Positions 46,790 through 54,822 of a DNA stretch of 64,000 nucleotides are shown piece by piece. The DNA comes from Dawidia cretensis. GTDB lineage: Bacteria; Bacteroidota; Bacteroidia; Cytophagales; Cyclobacteriaceae. The translations under genes were made by a program, and so were the position numbers. Under the pieces are notes generated by a model. The model saw only the letters and a list, made by a program, of their open reading frames with translations. It was not told the DNA's origin and did no database searches. Every line of letters starts with the position of its first letter. The stretch's first letter is position 1. The DNA lies in contig NZ_JAHESE010000001.1 in assembly GCF_018598175.1 (NCBI RefSeq), positions 124,001 through 188,000 of the forward strand. Reading direction: 5' to 3'.

Positions 46790-46817
46790 AAAGCCACTCA
46801 ATCGAGTGGCTTTTTTT
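46790..46817 (+). terminator. intrinsic terminator after tRNA-Val
   Basis: GCCACTC (46793-46799) pairs with GAGTGGC (46804-46810) with loop AATC. It is flanked by A-run and T-run (to 46817). Confidence 0.9.
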
Positions 46818-46834
46818 ATTAGCTTAACCCTGTC

Positions 46835-47413
46835 ATGTACGACCTGTTAACACATACCCCGCTGTTTGCTTTTGCCATTCAGGAAGAAGCCACTCACGAG
46901 TTTACTGAGTTTGAGCCTCTGTTTGTCGGTGTTGGTAAGCTGAATGCTGCTTTTAGTCTCATGCGACAGATCGCCGTGCGGAGGCCGAGCATCATCATCA
47001 ACCTGGGGTCGGCGGGGAGTCAGCTACACGCGCGGGGTACGGTGGTGTGCTGTACGCAGTTTATTCAACGCGATATGGATGTGACGGCGCTGGGATTTGA
47101 GAAGTATACCACACCGTTTACCGATCAGCCTGCAGTATTGCATTACGGATTGACTGCGCCGGGCTTGCCTGAAGGTATTTGCGGCAGTGGCGATAGCTTT
47201 GAAGTGGATCACGCTGCTACGGCGTATGATGTAATCGACATGGAGGCGTATGCCCTGGCCTGGGTGGCAATGAAAGAACAGATTCCATTCTTGTGTCTGA
47301 AGTATATATCGGACGGCGCGGATGGGCAGGCAGCGATGGATTGGCAGACCTCTGTACGCAGCGCATCCAGTGCTTTAAAAACGGCTATTCATAAACTGCG
47401 ACAACCGCAATAG
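46835..47413 (+). CDS. phosphorylase-superfamily nucleosidase (MTA/SAH nucleosidase-like)
   Basis: The 192-aa protein fits the PNP/UDP phosphorylase superfamily. It shows FVGVGKLNAAFSLM, the glycine strand IINLGSAGSQL, a ribose/base segment GICGSGDSFEV, the catalytic DMEAYALAWVA (Met-Glu then Asp region) and FLCLKYISDGAD. At 192 residues it is shorter than MtnN (about 230) or MqnB. It probably cleaves adenosine-type nucleosides such as methylthioadenosine or S-adenosylhomocysteine, or is a futalosine hydrolase. I cannot tell which. It starts about 18 bases after the tRNA-Val terminator. Confidence 0.78.
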   Translation: MYDLLTHTPLFAFAIQEEATHEFTEFEPLFVGVGKLNAAFSLMRQIAVRRPSIIINLGSAGSQLHARGTVVCCTQFIQRDMDVTALGFEKYTTPFTDQPAVLHYGLTAPGLPEGICGSGDSFEVDHAATAYDVIDMEAYALAWVAMKEQIPFLCLKYISDGADGQAAMDWQTSVRSASSALKTAIHKLRQPQ

Positions 47414-47760
47414 GTCCAACGTAGTGGCCACACGCTGATTTGTGCCACGTTATTCCTATCCATCTCATCAATTGCTGGCTGGTCTATTGCCCGGCAGCGT
47501 GTATTTTTCTCCACAAAAATCATCGACTCACTATGCGGTGACCTTTTTGGAAACCGCATTGTTGAGTCCGCTACACGTATTTTACCCCAAGTAGGTACGA
47601 TCTTTTAAAAACTATTTATGTTTGACCGGTCTGTTCGCCGGTGTAAATGCAGGAGTAGCCCATCACACGCATGGTTGAAAACCTCCTGTAAGTAGTTAAC
47701 CCGTCTGCTTCGCCAGCTTATTTCGGCTGTATAAACTCGGAGCGGTAAAATATTTAACCT
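47414..47760. other. 347-base gap upstream of the trehalose gene
   Basis: I find no coding frame that I would defend. Small inverted repeats occur, for example TGCGGT at 47538-47543 with a mirrored AACCGCA 12 bases on, and an imperfect GTGGC/GCCAC stem just after the nucleosidase stop, with no T-run. It probably holds the promoter and leader of the trehalose gene, but I see no clear TAnnTTTG element. Confidence 0.5.
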
Positions 47761-49962
47761 ATGAAGAGACTCATCGTTGTATCCAATCGCCTGCCATACC
47801 AAGTGCAGGAGAGTGAGGGTAAAGTTACCCTCCGGCAAAGTGATGGTGGTCTGGTAACGGCCCTGAAAAGCTATTTTGAAGAAGAAGCCCGCAAGGGTGG
47901 TGCTATTGAAAAGCGCTGGGTGGGGGCTGCGGATTTCCCCGAAAAGCGTTGGAAAAAATTCAAGGCACAAGAGAATACCGAAGCGACCTTTGAGATCGAC
48001 CCGATCTTCATTGAGAAAAAAACCTATAATAAGTTTTATAACGGCTTTTGCAACGCCACTCTCTGGCCGCTGTTTCACTATTTTCCTTCTTACGTGGAGT
48101 ATGATGATGAAACTTTTCAGGCGTATGAAGCCGTAAACCAGGCATTCGCCGATATGCTTCTCTCCTTCTTGCAACCCGGTGATACGTTATGGATCCACGA
48201 TTATCAGTTGCTGTTATTACCGGACATGATCCGTCAGAAACTGCCTGACATCTCCATTGGATTCTTTTTACACATACCTTTTCCTTCGTATGAGATCTTC
48301 CGGATGTTACACCGCACCTGGAAGGAGAAAATCATTCGCGGTATGTTAGGCGCGGATCTGGTTGGGTTTCATACGCATGAATATGTCCAGCACTTTTTGA
48401 AGACGGTACGTATGGTAGCGGGGCACGATCACCAGTTCCGCTCCATCGTAGTAGATAATCGCATTATTAAAGCTGACTTGTTCCCGCTGGGGATCGACTA
48501 TACGAAATTTCACGATGCAGCCAATGTGCCCGCCGTGATCGAGCAACGGGATACGATTCGTAAAAACTTCCAGGATAAAAAGGTCATATTTTCGGTGGAT
48601 CGTCTGGATTATACCAAAGGCGTTACGCACCGTCTGGTGGGATTTGAGAAATTCCTGGAGGCTTATCCGGAATGGAAGGAGCGCGTCGTATTTGTATTGG
48701 TGGTCGTGCCTTCGCGGCAGATCATTTCCAAGTACAACGAGCGTTTGAAATTAATTGAAGAGCAAGTGGGCAGTATCAACGGCAAACACTCAACGTTGTC
48801 GTGGCAGCCTATTATATACAGATATAGCAACCTGGCCTTTGATGAGCTCTGTGCATTATATGAAGCAGCGGATGCCGCGTTGATCACACCGTTGCGTGAT
48901 GGCATGAACCTGGTGGCAAAGGAATATGTCGCGAGCCGGGCGCAGGAGGATGGCGTGCTCATCTTGAGCGAGCTGGCGGGCGCGGCGAATGAAATGGGTG
49001 AGGCTTTGTTGGTGAACCCCGTAGATACGACTGACATGGCCAATGCTATTTCTACGGCCTTGACAATGCCGGTGCAAGAGCAACGGCACAATATGAAACT
49101 GCTGCAAAAACGATTGAAAGATTATACTGTTATTCATTGGGTGAACGATTTTCTGAAGCAATTGGAAGATGTGCGCGTTCAGCAGCATGAGCAAGAAACG
49201 AAAGCTGTCACGGCCAATGTAGTAAAACACATTACCGACGACTTCCACCATGCCGGTACGCGTCACCTATTATTAGATTATGACGGCACGCTGGTGCCTT
49301 TTGCACGCCACCCATCACAAGCGCGGCCGGATGAGAATCTGTTGAAACTGTTGGGAGAGCTTTCGGCCAATACACAAACCGACATTACGATCATTAGCGG
49401 ACGTGACAGCTCTACGTTGGAGGAATGGTTTAGCGATTTGGCGCTCAACCTGGTGGCGGAGCACGGCGCTTCTATACGTCTCAAGAACGGTCCATGGACG
49501 CATGGAGAAGCAATCGACCAAACCTGGAAGCCCCTGATCCGTCCGACGCTGGAACTTTTTGCACAACGAAGCCCAGGGGCGTTTATTGAAGAAAAGAATC
49601 ATACGCTTGCGTGGCACTATCGTAATGTTGACGCCGAGCTGGGCTTCGTGCGTTCGCGCGAGCTGCTGGACAATCTTTTTCACCTGGTGCGTAACGGGCA
49701 GTTGCAGATCATCGATGGCAATAAGGTGATCGAGGTACGTGTAGCAGGTGTTGATAAAGGAAATGCTGCGCGGCGGCTGGTCGATGACCACGCATACGAT
49801 TTTGTACTAGCCATTGGTGATGATAAAACGGATGAAGATATGTTCCGGGCGCTGACTGAAAAAGCCGTTACGATTAAAGTGGGCGCAGGCCATACCCTGG
49901 CGCACTACAATATACCGTCACAACAGGGTGTTATTCAGCTGCTGAATAAACTCGCACATTAA
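47761..49962 (+). CDS. bifunctional trehalose-6-phosphate synthase/phosphatase (OtsA-OtsB fusion)
   Basis: A 733-aa fused enzyme. The N-terminal GT20 synthase (about 1-470) makes trehalose-6-phosphate from UDP-glucose and glucose-6-phosphate; it has NGFCNATLWPLFHYF, WIHDYQLLLLP (Trp144) and VDRLDYTKG with Arg281 and Lys286. The C-terminal HAD phosphatase (about 500-733) has LLLDYDGTLVPFA with nucleophile Asp506 and Asp508, TIISGRDS, and GDDKTDEDMF for the magnesium-binding acid residues. Both active sites appear intact. Trehalose protects against osmotic and desiccation stress. The gene stands alone with a gap of about 350 bases upstream. Confidence 0.95.
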   Translation: MKRLIVVSNRLPYQVQESEGKVTLRQSDGGLVTALKSYFEEEARKGGAIEKRWVGAADFPEKRWKKFKAQENTEATFEIDPIFIEKKTYNKFYNGFCNATLWPLFHYFPSYVEYDDETFQAYEAVNQAFADMLLSFLQPGDTLWIHDYQLLLLPDMIRQKLPDISIGFFLHIPFPSYEIFRMLHRTWKEKIIRGMLGADLVGFHTHEYVQHFLKTVRMVAGHDHQFRSIVVDNRIIKADLFPLGIDYTKFHDAANVPAVIEQRDTIRKNFQDKKVIFSVDRLDYTKGVTHRLVGFEKFLEAYPEWKERVVFVLVVVPSRQIISKYNERLKLIEEQVGSINGKHSTLSWQPIIYRYSNLAFDELCALYEAADAALITPLRDGMNLVAKEYVASRAQEDGVLILSELAGAANEMGEALLVNPVDTTDMANAISTALTMPVQEQRHNMKLLQKRLKDYTVIHWVNDFLKQLEDVRVQQHEQETKAVTANVVKHITDDFHHAGTRHLLLDYDGTLVPFARHPSQARPDENLLKLLGELSANTQTDITIISGRDSSTLEEWFSDLALNLVAEHGASIRLKNGPWTHGEAIDQTWKPLIRPTLELFAQRSPGAFIEEKNHTLAWHYRNVDAELGFVRSRELLDNLFHLVRNGQLQIIDGNKVIEVRVAGVDKGNAARRLVDDHAYDFVLAIGDDKTDEDMFRALTEKAVTIKVGAGHTLAHYNIPSQQGVIQLLNKLAH

Positions 49963-50026
49963 TTCACGGACGGACGGTTTATTGTTTTTTTGTACTTTAG
50001 GCCTCACCAATTTTATACCGTCTGCT

Positions 50027-50566
50027 ATGCCTGGACTAGACTCCGTGTTCAAAAAGCTGAACTACAAAGATCAAGCGACACTCTACATCATCGACGCGCC
50101 TGAAAGCTTCGTCCCTAATATGAAAGGCATGGAAGCATTTGCCACTATCAAGACGTCACTGACCGGCGCCAGGCAGGTAAACTTCATACTGGCATTTGTA
50201 AAGACACAGCGGCAAATTGACGGCATGGCGACAAAGGTGCCGCAGGTGCTGGAAGACGATGCGGTGTTGTGGTTTGCATACCCGAAAGGCACGTCGAAGA
50301 AATATACCTGTGACTTTAATCGTGATACGGGGTGGAATGCCTTTGGTACACTGGGGTTCGAGCCCGTACGCATGGTGGCGATTGACGAAGATTGGAGCGC
50401 CCTCCGGCTGCGGAGGGTTGAGCACATCAAGACTATGACGCGCAGCTTTGCCATGAGCGAGGCCGGCAAGAAAAAAGTTGAAGGTGCAAAAAACGCCCCG
50501 AAGGCAGAGGCTCCAAAGAAGGCTGCCAAGGGCAAAGCCCCGGCGAAAGGCAAGTCCGCTAAGTAA
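50027..50566 (+). CDS. DUF3052-like protein with Lys/Ala-rich tail
   Basis: The 179-aa protein has an N-terminal domain (about 1-140) that resembles DUF3052 by its YIIDAPESF, VLWFAYPKGTS and FEPVRMVAIDEDWSALRLRR segments; this comparison is from memory and moderate. The last ~33 residues are Lys/Ala/Pro-rich (GKKKVEGAKNAPK through KGKSAK) and look like a disordered, basic, nucleic-acid-binding tail. I chose the ATG at 50027 because the 15 residues before it are not conserved-looking. It converges with the YdeI-like gene, with 5 bases between the stops. Function unknown. Confidence 0.65.
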   Translation: MPGLDSVFKKLNYKDQATLYIIDAPESFVPNMKGMEAFATIKTSLTGARQVNFILAFVKTQRQIDGMATKVPQVLEDDAVLWFAYPKGTSKKYTCDFNRDTGWNAFGTLGFEPVRMVAIDEDWSALRLRRVEHIKTMTRSFAMSEAGKKKVEGAKNAPKAEAPKKAAKGKAPAKGKSAK

Positions 50567-50571
50567 TCCTA

Positions 50572-51081
50572 TCAGCGCTCAAATTCGCGCGACGAACGTA
50601 TCATCTCGGAATAACTTTGTTTTTTAGCGCAGGCCGTCATAGTTAGGACGATGCGTTTGGTTTTGGTGGCATTTGTTTTGGCGCTCTCGATCCATTTGCT
50701 GAAGTAGGCCTGGTGTGAAGGTGCCAGTGACTTAAAATATTTCATAGCTTCAGGATCATCCTTGAGGCATTTTAGCAGGTCGGCGGAGAGCTGTAAAGCC
50801 CGATCGTCGGGTTCCATGACCACCTTAATAGTATCCCCCATTTTTTTGCCGGTACCCTTGCGAAGGGTGGCATTCAGCGGCAGGATAAAACTGCCTTCGC
50901 CCATGGGAAGCAGCGCCAGTTTTTCGAAGGCGAAGGAATCCAGGGCGCCTTTGACGCGAAAAGACACTTTGGTGCCGGGCTTTAACTTGTTGGCCTGGGT
51001 GGCGGGTATTTCAATATAGGTCCAGCCGCTTTTTTCTCCTTTTTTCTCGAACTTCAGCACCTTGGCATTAAACTTTACCAT
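50572..51081 (-). CDS. DUF1905 + YdeI/OmpD-associated domain protein
   Basis: A 169-aa protein. The N-terminal DUF1905 beta-barrel domain (about 1-85) has FNAKVLKFEKKGEKSGWTYI, TKVSFRVKGALDSF and KGTGKKMGDTIKV. The C-terminal YdeI/OmdA-like segment has DDPEAMKYFKSLAPSHQAYFSKWIESAK. This fusion is common in Bacteroidetes; a link to antimicrobial-peptide or bacteriocin resistance has been suggested for the OmdA part. The ATG at 51081 is chosen over an upstream GTG at 51108. It is divergent from marR and shares the 98-base gap that holds the marR promoter and one operator site. Confidence 0.8.
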   Translation of the reverse strand: MVKFNAKVLKFEKKGEKSGWTYIEIPATQANKLKPGTKVSFRVKGALDSFAFEKLALLPMGEGSFILPLNATLRKGTGKKMGDTIKVVMEPDDRALQLSADLLKCLKDDPEAMKYFKSLAPSHQAYFSKWIESAKTNATKTKRIVLTMTACAKKQSYSEMIRSSREFER

Positions 51082-51121
51082 ACCAGGCAAGGTACAAAAT
51101 TTCGGCACGTCCAGCTGAACA

Positions 51122-51150
51122 TTGTGTTTACAACTATTGTTCTTACTTTG
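51122..51150 (+). promoter_or_regulatory. marR promoter
   Basis: TTG (51122-51124), an 18-base spacer and TTACTTTG (51143-51150, seven of eight matches to TAnnTTTG) form a Bacteroidetes-type promoter about 29 bases upstream of the marR ATG. A marR operator copy sits inside the spacer. Confidence 0.65.
51130..51140. promoter_or_regulatory. operator copy 1 (ACAACTATTGT)
   Basis: This 11-base near-palindrome matches ACAAYNRTTGT, the pattern shared with two copies between marR and pirin. It lies between the -33 and -7 elements of the marR promoter, so a bound repressor would block polymerase. Autoregulation by MarR is inferred. Confidence 0.6.
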
Positions 51151-51178
51151 AATTGTGCTGTAACCCGAACGAACAGAT

Positions 51179-51634
51179 ATGTCACTCGAGCAAGATATTA
51201 AGCAGGAGAAGTTTCAAAATGAATATCATAAAGCCAGCATCAACATTCTTTATACCGGCAGCTGGCTGTATAACGTACATGCGACCTATCTGAAGAAGTT
51301 CGATATTACACCCGAGCAATTCAATGTATTGCGCATTTTGCGAGGGGCGCATCCGCAGAGCATGATGCTGGCTGAAGTCTCGGCCCGAATGATTGACAAG
51401 AACAGCAATTGCACGCGCCTGGTAGAGAAGTTGCGCCAGAAAGGACTGGTGAGCCGCGAGATTCGGGAGGACAACCGCCGGCAAGTAGATATCCGTGTGA
51501 CGGACAAAGGCCTGTCTATGCTGAAAAGAATGGATGCTGATGACCGTGGGTCATCATTCCTTTCTGTCTTTGAAAATCTCACGAAAAAAGAGGCTCGCGA
51601 GTTGAACCGCATTTTGGATAAGCTGCGCAGTTAA
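51179..51634 (+). CDS. MarR-family transcriptional regulator
   Basis: A 151-aa winged-helix regulator with the MarR layout: helices at both ends for dimerisation, the DNA-binding domain at about 50-110 (LAEVSARMIDKNSNCTRLVEKL as helix-turn-helix) and the wing EDNRRQVDIRVTDKG. Its only cysteine, Cys78, falls inside the recognition helix. Operator-like sequences lie at its own promoter and before the pirin gene. It probably represses itself and the pirin-nitroreductase-OsmC genes until an oxidant, electrophile or ligand releases it. The ligand is unknown. Confidence 0.9.
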   Translation: MSLEQDIKQEKFQNEYHKASINILYTGSWLYNVHATYLKKFDITPEQFNVLRILRGAHPQSMMLAEVSARMIDKNSNCTRLVEKLRQKGLVSREIREDNRRQVDIRVTDKGLSMLKRMDADDRGSSFLSVFENLTKKEARELNRILDKLRS

Positions 51635-51645
51635 AAAATTTTATG

Positions 51646-51671
51646 ACAATTGTTGTAATAACAACAGTTGT
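51646..51671. promoter_or_regulatory. tandem operator copies 2 and 3 before pirin
   Basis: ACAATTGTTGT (51646-51656) and ACAACAGTTGT (51661-51671) are spaced 15 bases start to start. Together they form a larger inverted repeat of 11-base arms around AATA with one mismatch. Both match ACAAYNRTTGT, as does the site in the marR promoter. Confidence 0.75.
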
Positions 51672-51747
51672 GTGAACTTCGGTCGAGGGGGTTGTGTTAA
51701 GTCATTGAACATTGGTCGGAAGGACGATCAAACAACAAATACCTTTT

Positions 51748-52458
51748 ATGAATACCGTACTGCACAAATCAAACACCCGTGGTAATGCTAATCACGGCTG
51801 GCTGGATAGTCACCATACGTTTAGCTTCGCGCATTATTACGACCCCACCCGCATGCATTTTGGGGCGTTGCGTGTCCTGAACGACGACGCAGTGGCTCCG
51901 GGCAAAGGCTTTGGCACCCACCCGCACGATAACATGGAGATCATTTCGATCCCGCTGCACGGCGACCTGGAGCACAAAGACAGCATGGGGAACACGGCCG
52001 TAATCCAGCAAAATGATGTACAGATCATGAGCGCCGGCACGGGCATCTATCACTCGGAATACAATAGGAATTCGGATAAGCCGGTAAAATTTCTGCAGAT
52101 CTGGGTGTTCCCGAAAGAAAAAAACATACAGCCACGCTATGAGCAGAAGACGTATCTGCCCGAAGACCGCGTGAATAAATTACAGGTGGTAGTAGCACCG
52201 ACGGATTCGCCGGAGAGCGTACGCATCAACCAGGATGCCTGGTTTTCGCTTGGCAATCTGAAGAAAGGTTTTCAAACGGAGTACACCCTCCACAAACAAG
52301 GTACGGGTGTGTACGCGTTTGTACTTGAAGGAAGCGTAACGATACAAGGACAGCGTCTGGAGCGTCGTGATGGATTTGGCATCTGGAATACAGAGAGCTT
52401 ATCGATTCTGGCGGATGAGGATGCTGAAATCCTGTTGATGGAAGTACCGATGAATTAA
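51748..52458 (+). CDS. pirin family protein
   Basis: A bicupin protein of 236 aa with the pirin signature in the first cupin: THPHDNMEIISIPLHGDLEHKDS and the metal-binding histidines plus Glu. The second cupin region (FVLEGSVTIQGQRLERRDGFGIWN) is retained. Bacterial pirins bind iron; some act as quercetinases and others respond to oxidative stress. The ATG at 51748 was chosen over a TTG at 51712 because the family begins near here. It is preceded by two operator copies and followed 40 bases later by the nitroreductase, so MarR control is likely. Confidence 0.9.
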   Translation: MNTVLHKSNTRGNANHGWLDSHHTFSFAHYYDPTRMHFGALRVLNDDAVAPGKGFGTHPHDNMEIISIPLHGDLEHKDSMGNTAVIQQNDVQIMSAGTGIYHSEYNRNSDKPVKFLQIWVFPKEKNIQPRYEQKTYLPEDRVNKLQVVVAPTDSPESVRINQDAWFSLGNLKKGFQTEYTLHKQGTGVYAFVLEGSVTIQGQRLERRDGFGIWNTESLSILADEDAEILLMEVPMN

Positions 52459-52498
52459 AAAGTGTAAATTACCTGCCGTATTTGTGATCCTAGAAGCT

Positions 52499-53077
52499 AT
52501 GCAGAAGTCATCCACGATCGAATATCCGGTTACGGCACTGATACAAAACAGGAAGAGCACACGGGCATTTTCAGCGGTCCCGATCGAAGGCGAGAAGATC
52601 TACTCGCTGTTCGAGGCCACGCGCTGGGCACCGTCCAGCGCCAATGAGCAACCTTGGGTATATATCTACGCCACACGCGACCAGGAAACACTTTGGAACA
52701 AAATGTTTGATTGTCTCGACGAGGGGAATAAGATATGGACCAAGGATGCTCCGTTGCTGATCGCCAGCCTGGCACGCAAACATTTTACGCGCTACAGCAG
52801 CGCCAATGCACACGCCATGTACGACCTGGGAGGAGCCAACTCCTTCCTGTCGTTACAGGCGGTGGAGCTGGGCCTGCAAGTGCGCCAGATGGCGGGCTTT
52901 GATATGCCGAAGGCTGTTGTCAACCTGCAGGTGCCCGATACATTTGAAGTCGGTGTATTTTTGGCCGTCGGTTATCCCGGCGACCCAGCCTCTCTTCCGG
53001 AAAAGCTCAAGCTGCGCGAGCTGGCACCACGCGAGCGTTTTCTGCAGCAAGAATTTGTTATGAACAGAACTTTCTAA
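52499..53077 (+). CDS. nitroreductase-family FMN oxidoreductase
   Basis: The 192-aa protein shows the family's start (LIQNRKSTRAFS), the RWAPSSANEQPWVYI FMN-binding region and the C-terminal VGVFLAVGYPGDPASLPEKL. Members are dimeric FMN enzymes that reduce nitro compounds, quinones or enals using NAD(P)H. The ATG at 52499 is preferred over the GTG at 52484. The stop overlaps the start of the OsmC gene (TAATGA), so translation is coupled. Specific substrate unknown. Confidence 0.9.
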   Translation: MQKSSTIEYPVTALIQNRKSTRAFSAVPIEGEKIYSLFEATRWAPSSANEQPWVYIYATRDQETLWNKMFDCLDEGNKIWTKDAPLLIASLARKHFTRYSSANAHAMYDLGGANSFLSLQAVELGLQVRQMAGFDMPKAVVNLQVPDTFEVGVFLAVGYPGDPASLPEKLKLRELAPRERFLQQEFVMNRTF

Positions 53078-53487
53078 TGATCCCTGAAAAAACTGCGGTG
53101 GCAACGATCGGTACCGATTCGTACTACACCACCCTGGAGTCGACAGCGCACACATTACACGCCGACGAGCCTATCGAGAGCGGCGGCTCGGACCGAGGGC
53201 CGTCCCCCCACGATTTCCTGCGTATGTCGCTCGCTTCCTGCACGGCCATTACGTTGCGGATGTATGCCAATCGCAAAAACTTCGATGTACAGCAAATACA
53301 AGTGAAGGTACTAAGCGAGCAGGTCGAGGGAAAAACGATCTTTCACCGCGACGTTGTTATTACCGGCAACCTGGATGAACCGCAGCGCAAGCGAATGTTA
53401 CAGATCGCCAATGCATGTCCTGTGCACAAGACGCTGACCAATCCCATCGAAATTCAGACAAACCTGTCGGCTACTGCTCCTCGCTGA
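53077..53487 (+). CDS. OsmC/Ohr-family peroxiredoxin-like protein
   Basis: The 136-aa protein has the OsmC fold pattern: SPHDFLRMSLASCTAITLRMY with the first cysteine, and ANACPVHKTLTNP with the second. The two-cysteine centre reduces organic hydroperoxides in this family. It is the third gene after the MarR regulator, which fits a thiol/peroxide stress unit. Its 3' end overlaps the convergent LPG-synthase-like gene by 17 bases (53471-53487). Confidence 0.9.
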   Translation: MIPEKTAVATIGTDSYYTTLESTAHTLHADEPIESGGSDRGPSPHDFLRMSLASCTAITLRMYANRKNFDVQQIQVKVLSEQVEGKTIFHRDVVITGNLDEPQRKRMLQIANACPVHKTLTNPIEIQTNLSATAPR

Positions 53488-54490
53488 TAAGTGCTTCGCG
53501 CTTCACCCGGTGGGACGTCAGCAACAGGGAAATTGCACCGGCGAGAATCATGATGGCTGTTTGCCAGCCGTGGAAAATGAAGGTGAAGGCTGTGGCATCG
53601 GCACTATTGACATGGTATAAAAAAACCAACCCCTGGGGTACCAGCAGATGATAGGAGCCCGTGCCTCCCGGCAGCGGTACCGCCATAGCAATGGAACCGA
53701 TAGCGAACAAGCTCAGCACAGCACCAAAGCCCAGCTCGGCGGTAGACGGGAATGCTTTCAACACCGTATAGCTCATCAGGAAGTATAGCATCCAGATGGC
53801 GGCGGAGTAGAATATAAATTGCGCTTTATTTTCCAACCGGAATACGGAAAGCAGTCCCTCTCTGAATCCATACCACGTTTTACGGATAAAATTCATAACG
53901 CGCTCGTTACGTTTTACAAACCATACCGCAAATGCACCCACCATGAGTACGGGCACTACGATATATAGCAGCGTCTGCAGGCGATTGGTACTATTGGATA
54001 GGTTGATCGGTAATGTTTCTACGAAGGCGAATAACTTTTGCGACTCCACGGCAAACGAGATGACGATTAACGTCAACAGGCAGAGCAAGTCGATGATGCG
54101 TTCCACAACCACGGTACCAAATGACATGTCTACCGGCACCTTTTCCAGCTTGTATAAATTATAGCAGCGCGACACTTCGCCACCGCGGGGGATGACGAGG
54201 TTTACGAGGTAGCCTACCATGAGGGAATAGAAGCTATTCGCCAACGAGGGGGTATAGCCAGCAGGGCCCATGAGCATACGCCAGCGGGCGGCGCGCACCA
54301 GGTGACTCAACATAGCAATGACCGCCATGAGCAACAGCCAGCCTTTGTTAGCTGACTGCCAGGTGACGTTAAGGTATTCCAGCTTGTTCTCACCCTTCAA
54401 GCCACGCAGTGATAACCCTATTAATAGAAAGGTGACAGCAAAGATGAACGCGTACTGGAGGATGGTCTTGAAGCGGGAAGATACAGTCAC
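53471..54490 (-). CDS. lysylphosphatidylglycerol synthase TM-region/UPF0104 family protein
   Basis: A 339-aa membrane protein with about eight helices and the PF03706-type pattern: SHLVRAARWRMLMGPAGY, GYLVNLVIPRGGEVSRCYNLYKLEKVP and GTVVVERIIDLLCLL, then FAIGSIAMAVPLPGGTGSYHLLVP. The family includes the flippase half of MprF and stand-alone proteins in Bacteroidetes. Lipid substrate is unknown; no catalytic lysyl-transferase domain is attached. It is 27 bases downstream of panD on the same strand. Confidence 0.85.
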   Translation of the reverse strand: MTVSSRFKTILQYAFIFAVTFLLIGLSLRGLKGENKLEYLNVTWQSANKGWLLLMAVIAMLSHLVRAARWRMLMGPAGYTPSLANSFYSLMVGYLVNLVIPRGGEVSRCYNLYKLEKVPVDMSFGTVVVERIIDLLCLLTLIVISFAVESQKLFAFVETLPINLSNSTNRLQTLLYIVVPVLMVGAFAVWFVKRNERVMNFIRKTWYGFREGLLSVFRLENKAQFIFYSAAIWMLYFLMSYTVLKAFPSTAELGFGAVLSLFAIGSIAMAVPLPGGTGSYHLLVPQGLVFLYHVNSADATAFTFIFHGWQTAIMILAGAISLLLTSHRVKREALISEEQ

Positions 54491-54517
54491 GGTATAGGGT
54501 TGAGTGTGGTCCTGGTC

Positions 54518-54811
54518 TTAGGACAGTTTATTGTCGGGGGTGGGGAATATAATGGTCGGTTTGAACGCGACCTGTGCTTTACGCGCTGCAGGACCATTGA
54601 GGCATACCATGCCGGAGCCGCGTTCGCCGCGAATGATATAGGTTTCGAGGCGCTCGCCGTTGTTAACGTTTACAACCGTTACTTTTTCGCCTTCGATCAT
54701 GTTGGCCGCGTCCAACAAGTCTTCGTCGATGGAGATGCTGCCCACGTAGTGCAGCTCGGCCTGTGTGATCTTTGCGCGGTGTATTTTCGACTTTAGAACT
54801 TCAATTCTCAC
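54518..54811 (-). CDS. panD: aspartate 1-decarboxylase, internally shortened
   Basis: PanD makes beta-alanine for pantothenate using a pyruvoyl group formed by self-cleavage between Gly24 and Ser25. Start is GTG at 54811, giving the family N-terminus and E. coli-like numbering: Gly24-Ser25, Arg54, Thr57, Tyr58 and Asn72 are all in place. The protein is only 97 aa, against 115-126 usually. After NGPAAR it passes within about five residues to [13 protein letters not shown], so roughly 18 residues are missing, including the strand normally written GDIVIIISY. It may be inactive or unstable, or the sequence may carry an error. It follows panC by 11 bases. Confidence 0.88.
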   Translation of the reverse strand: MRIEVLKSKIHRAKITQAELHYVGSISIDEDLLDAANMIEGEKVTVVNVNNGERLETYIIRGERGSGMVCLNGPAARKAQVAFKPTIIFPTPDNKLS

Positions 54812-54822
54812 GTTGGTAGTTG

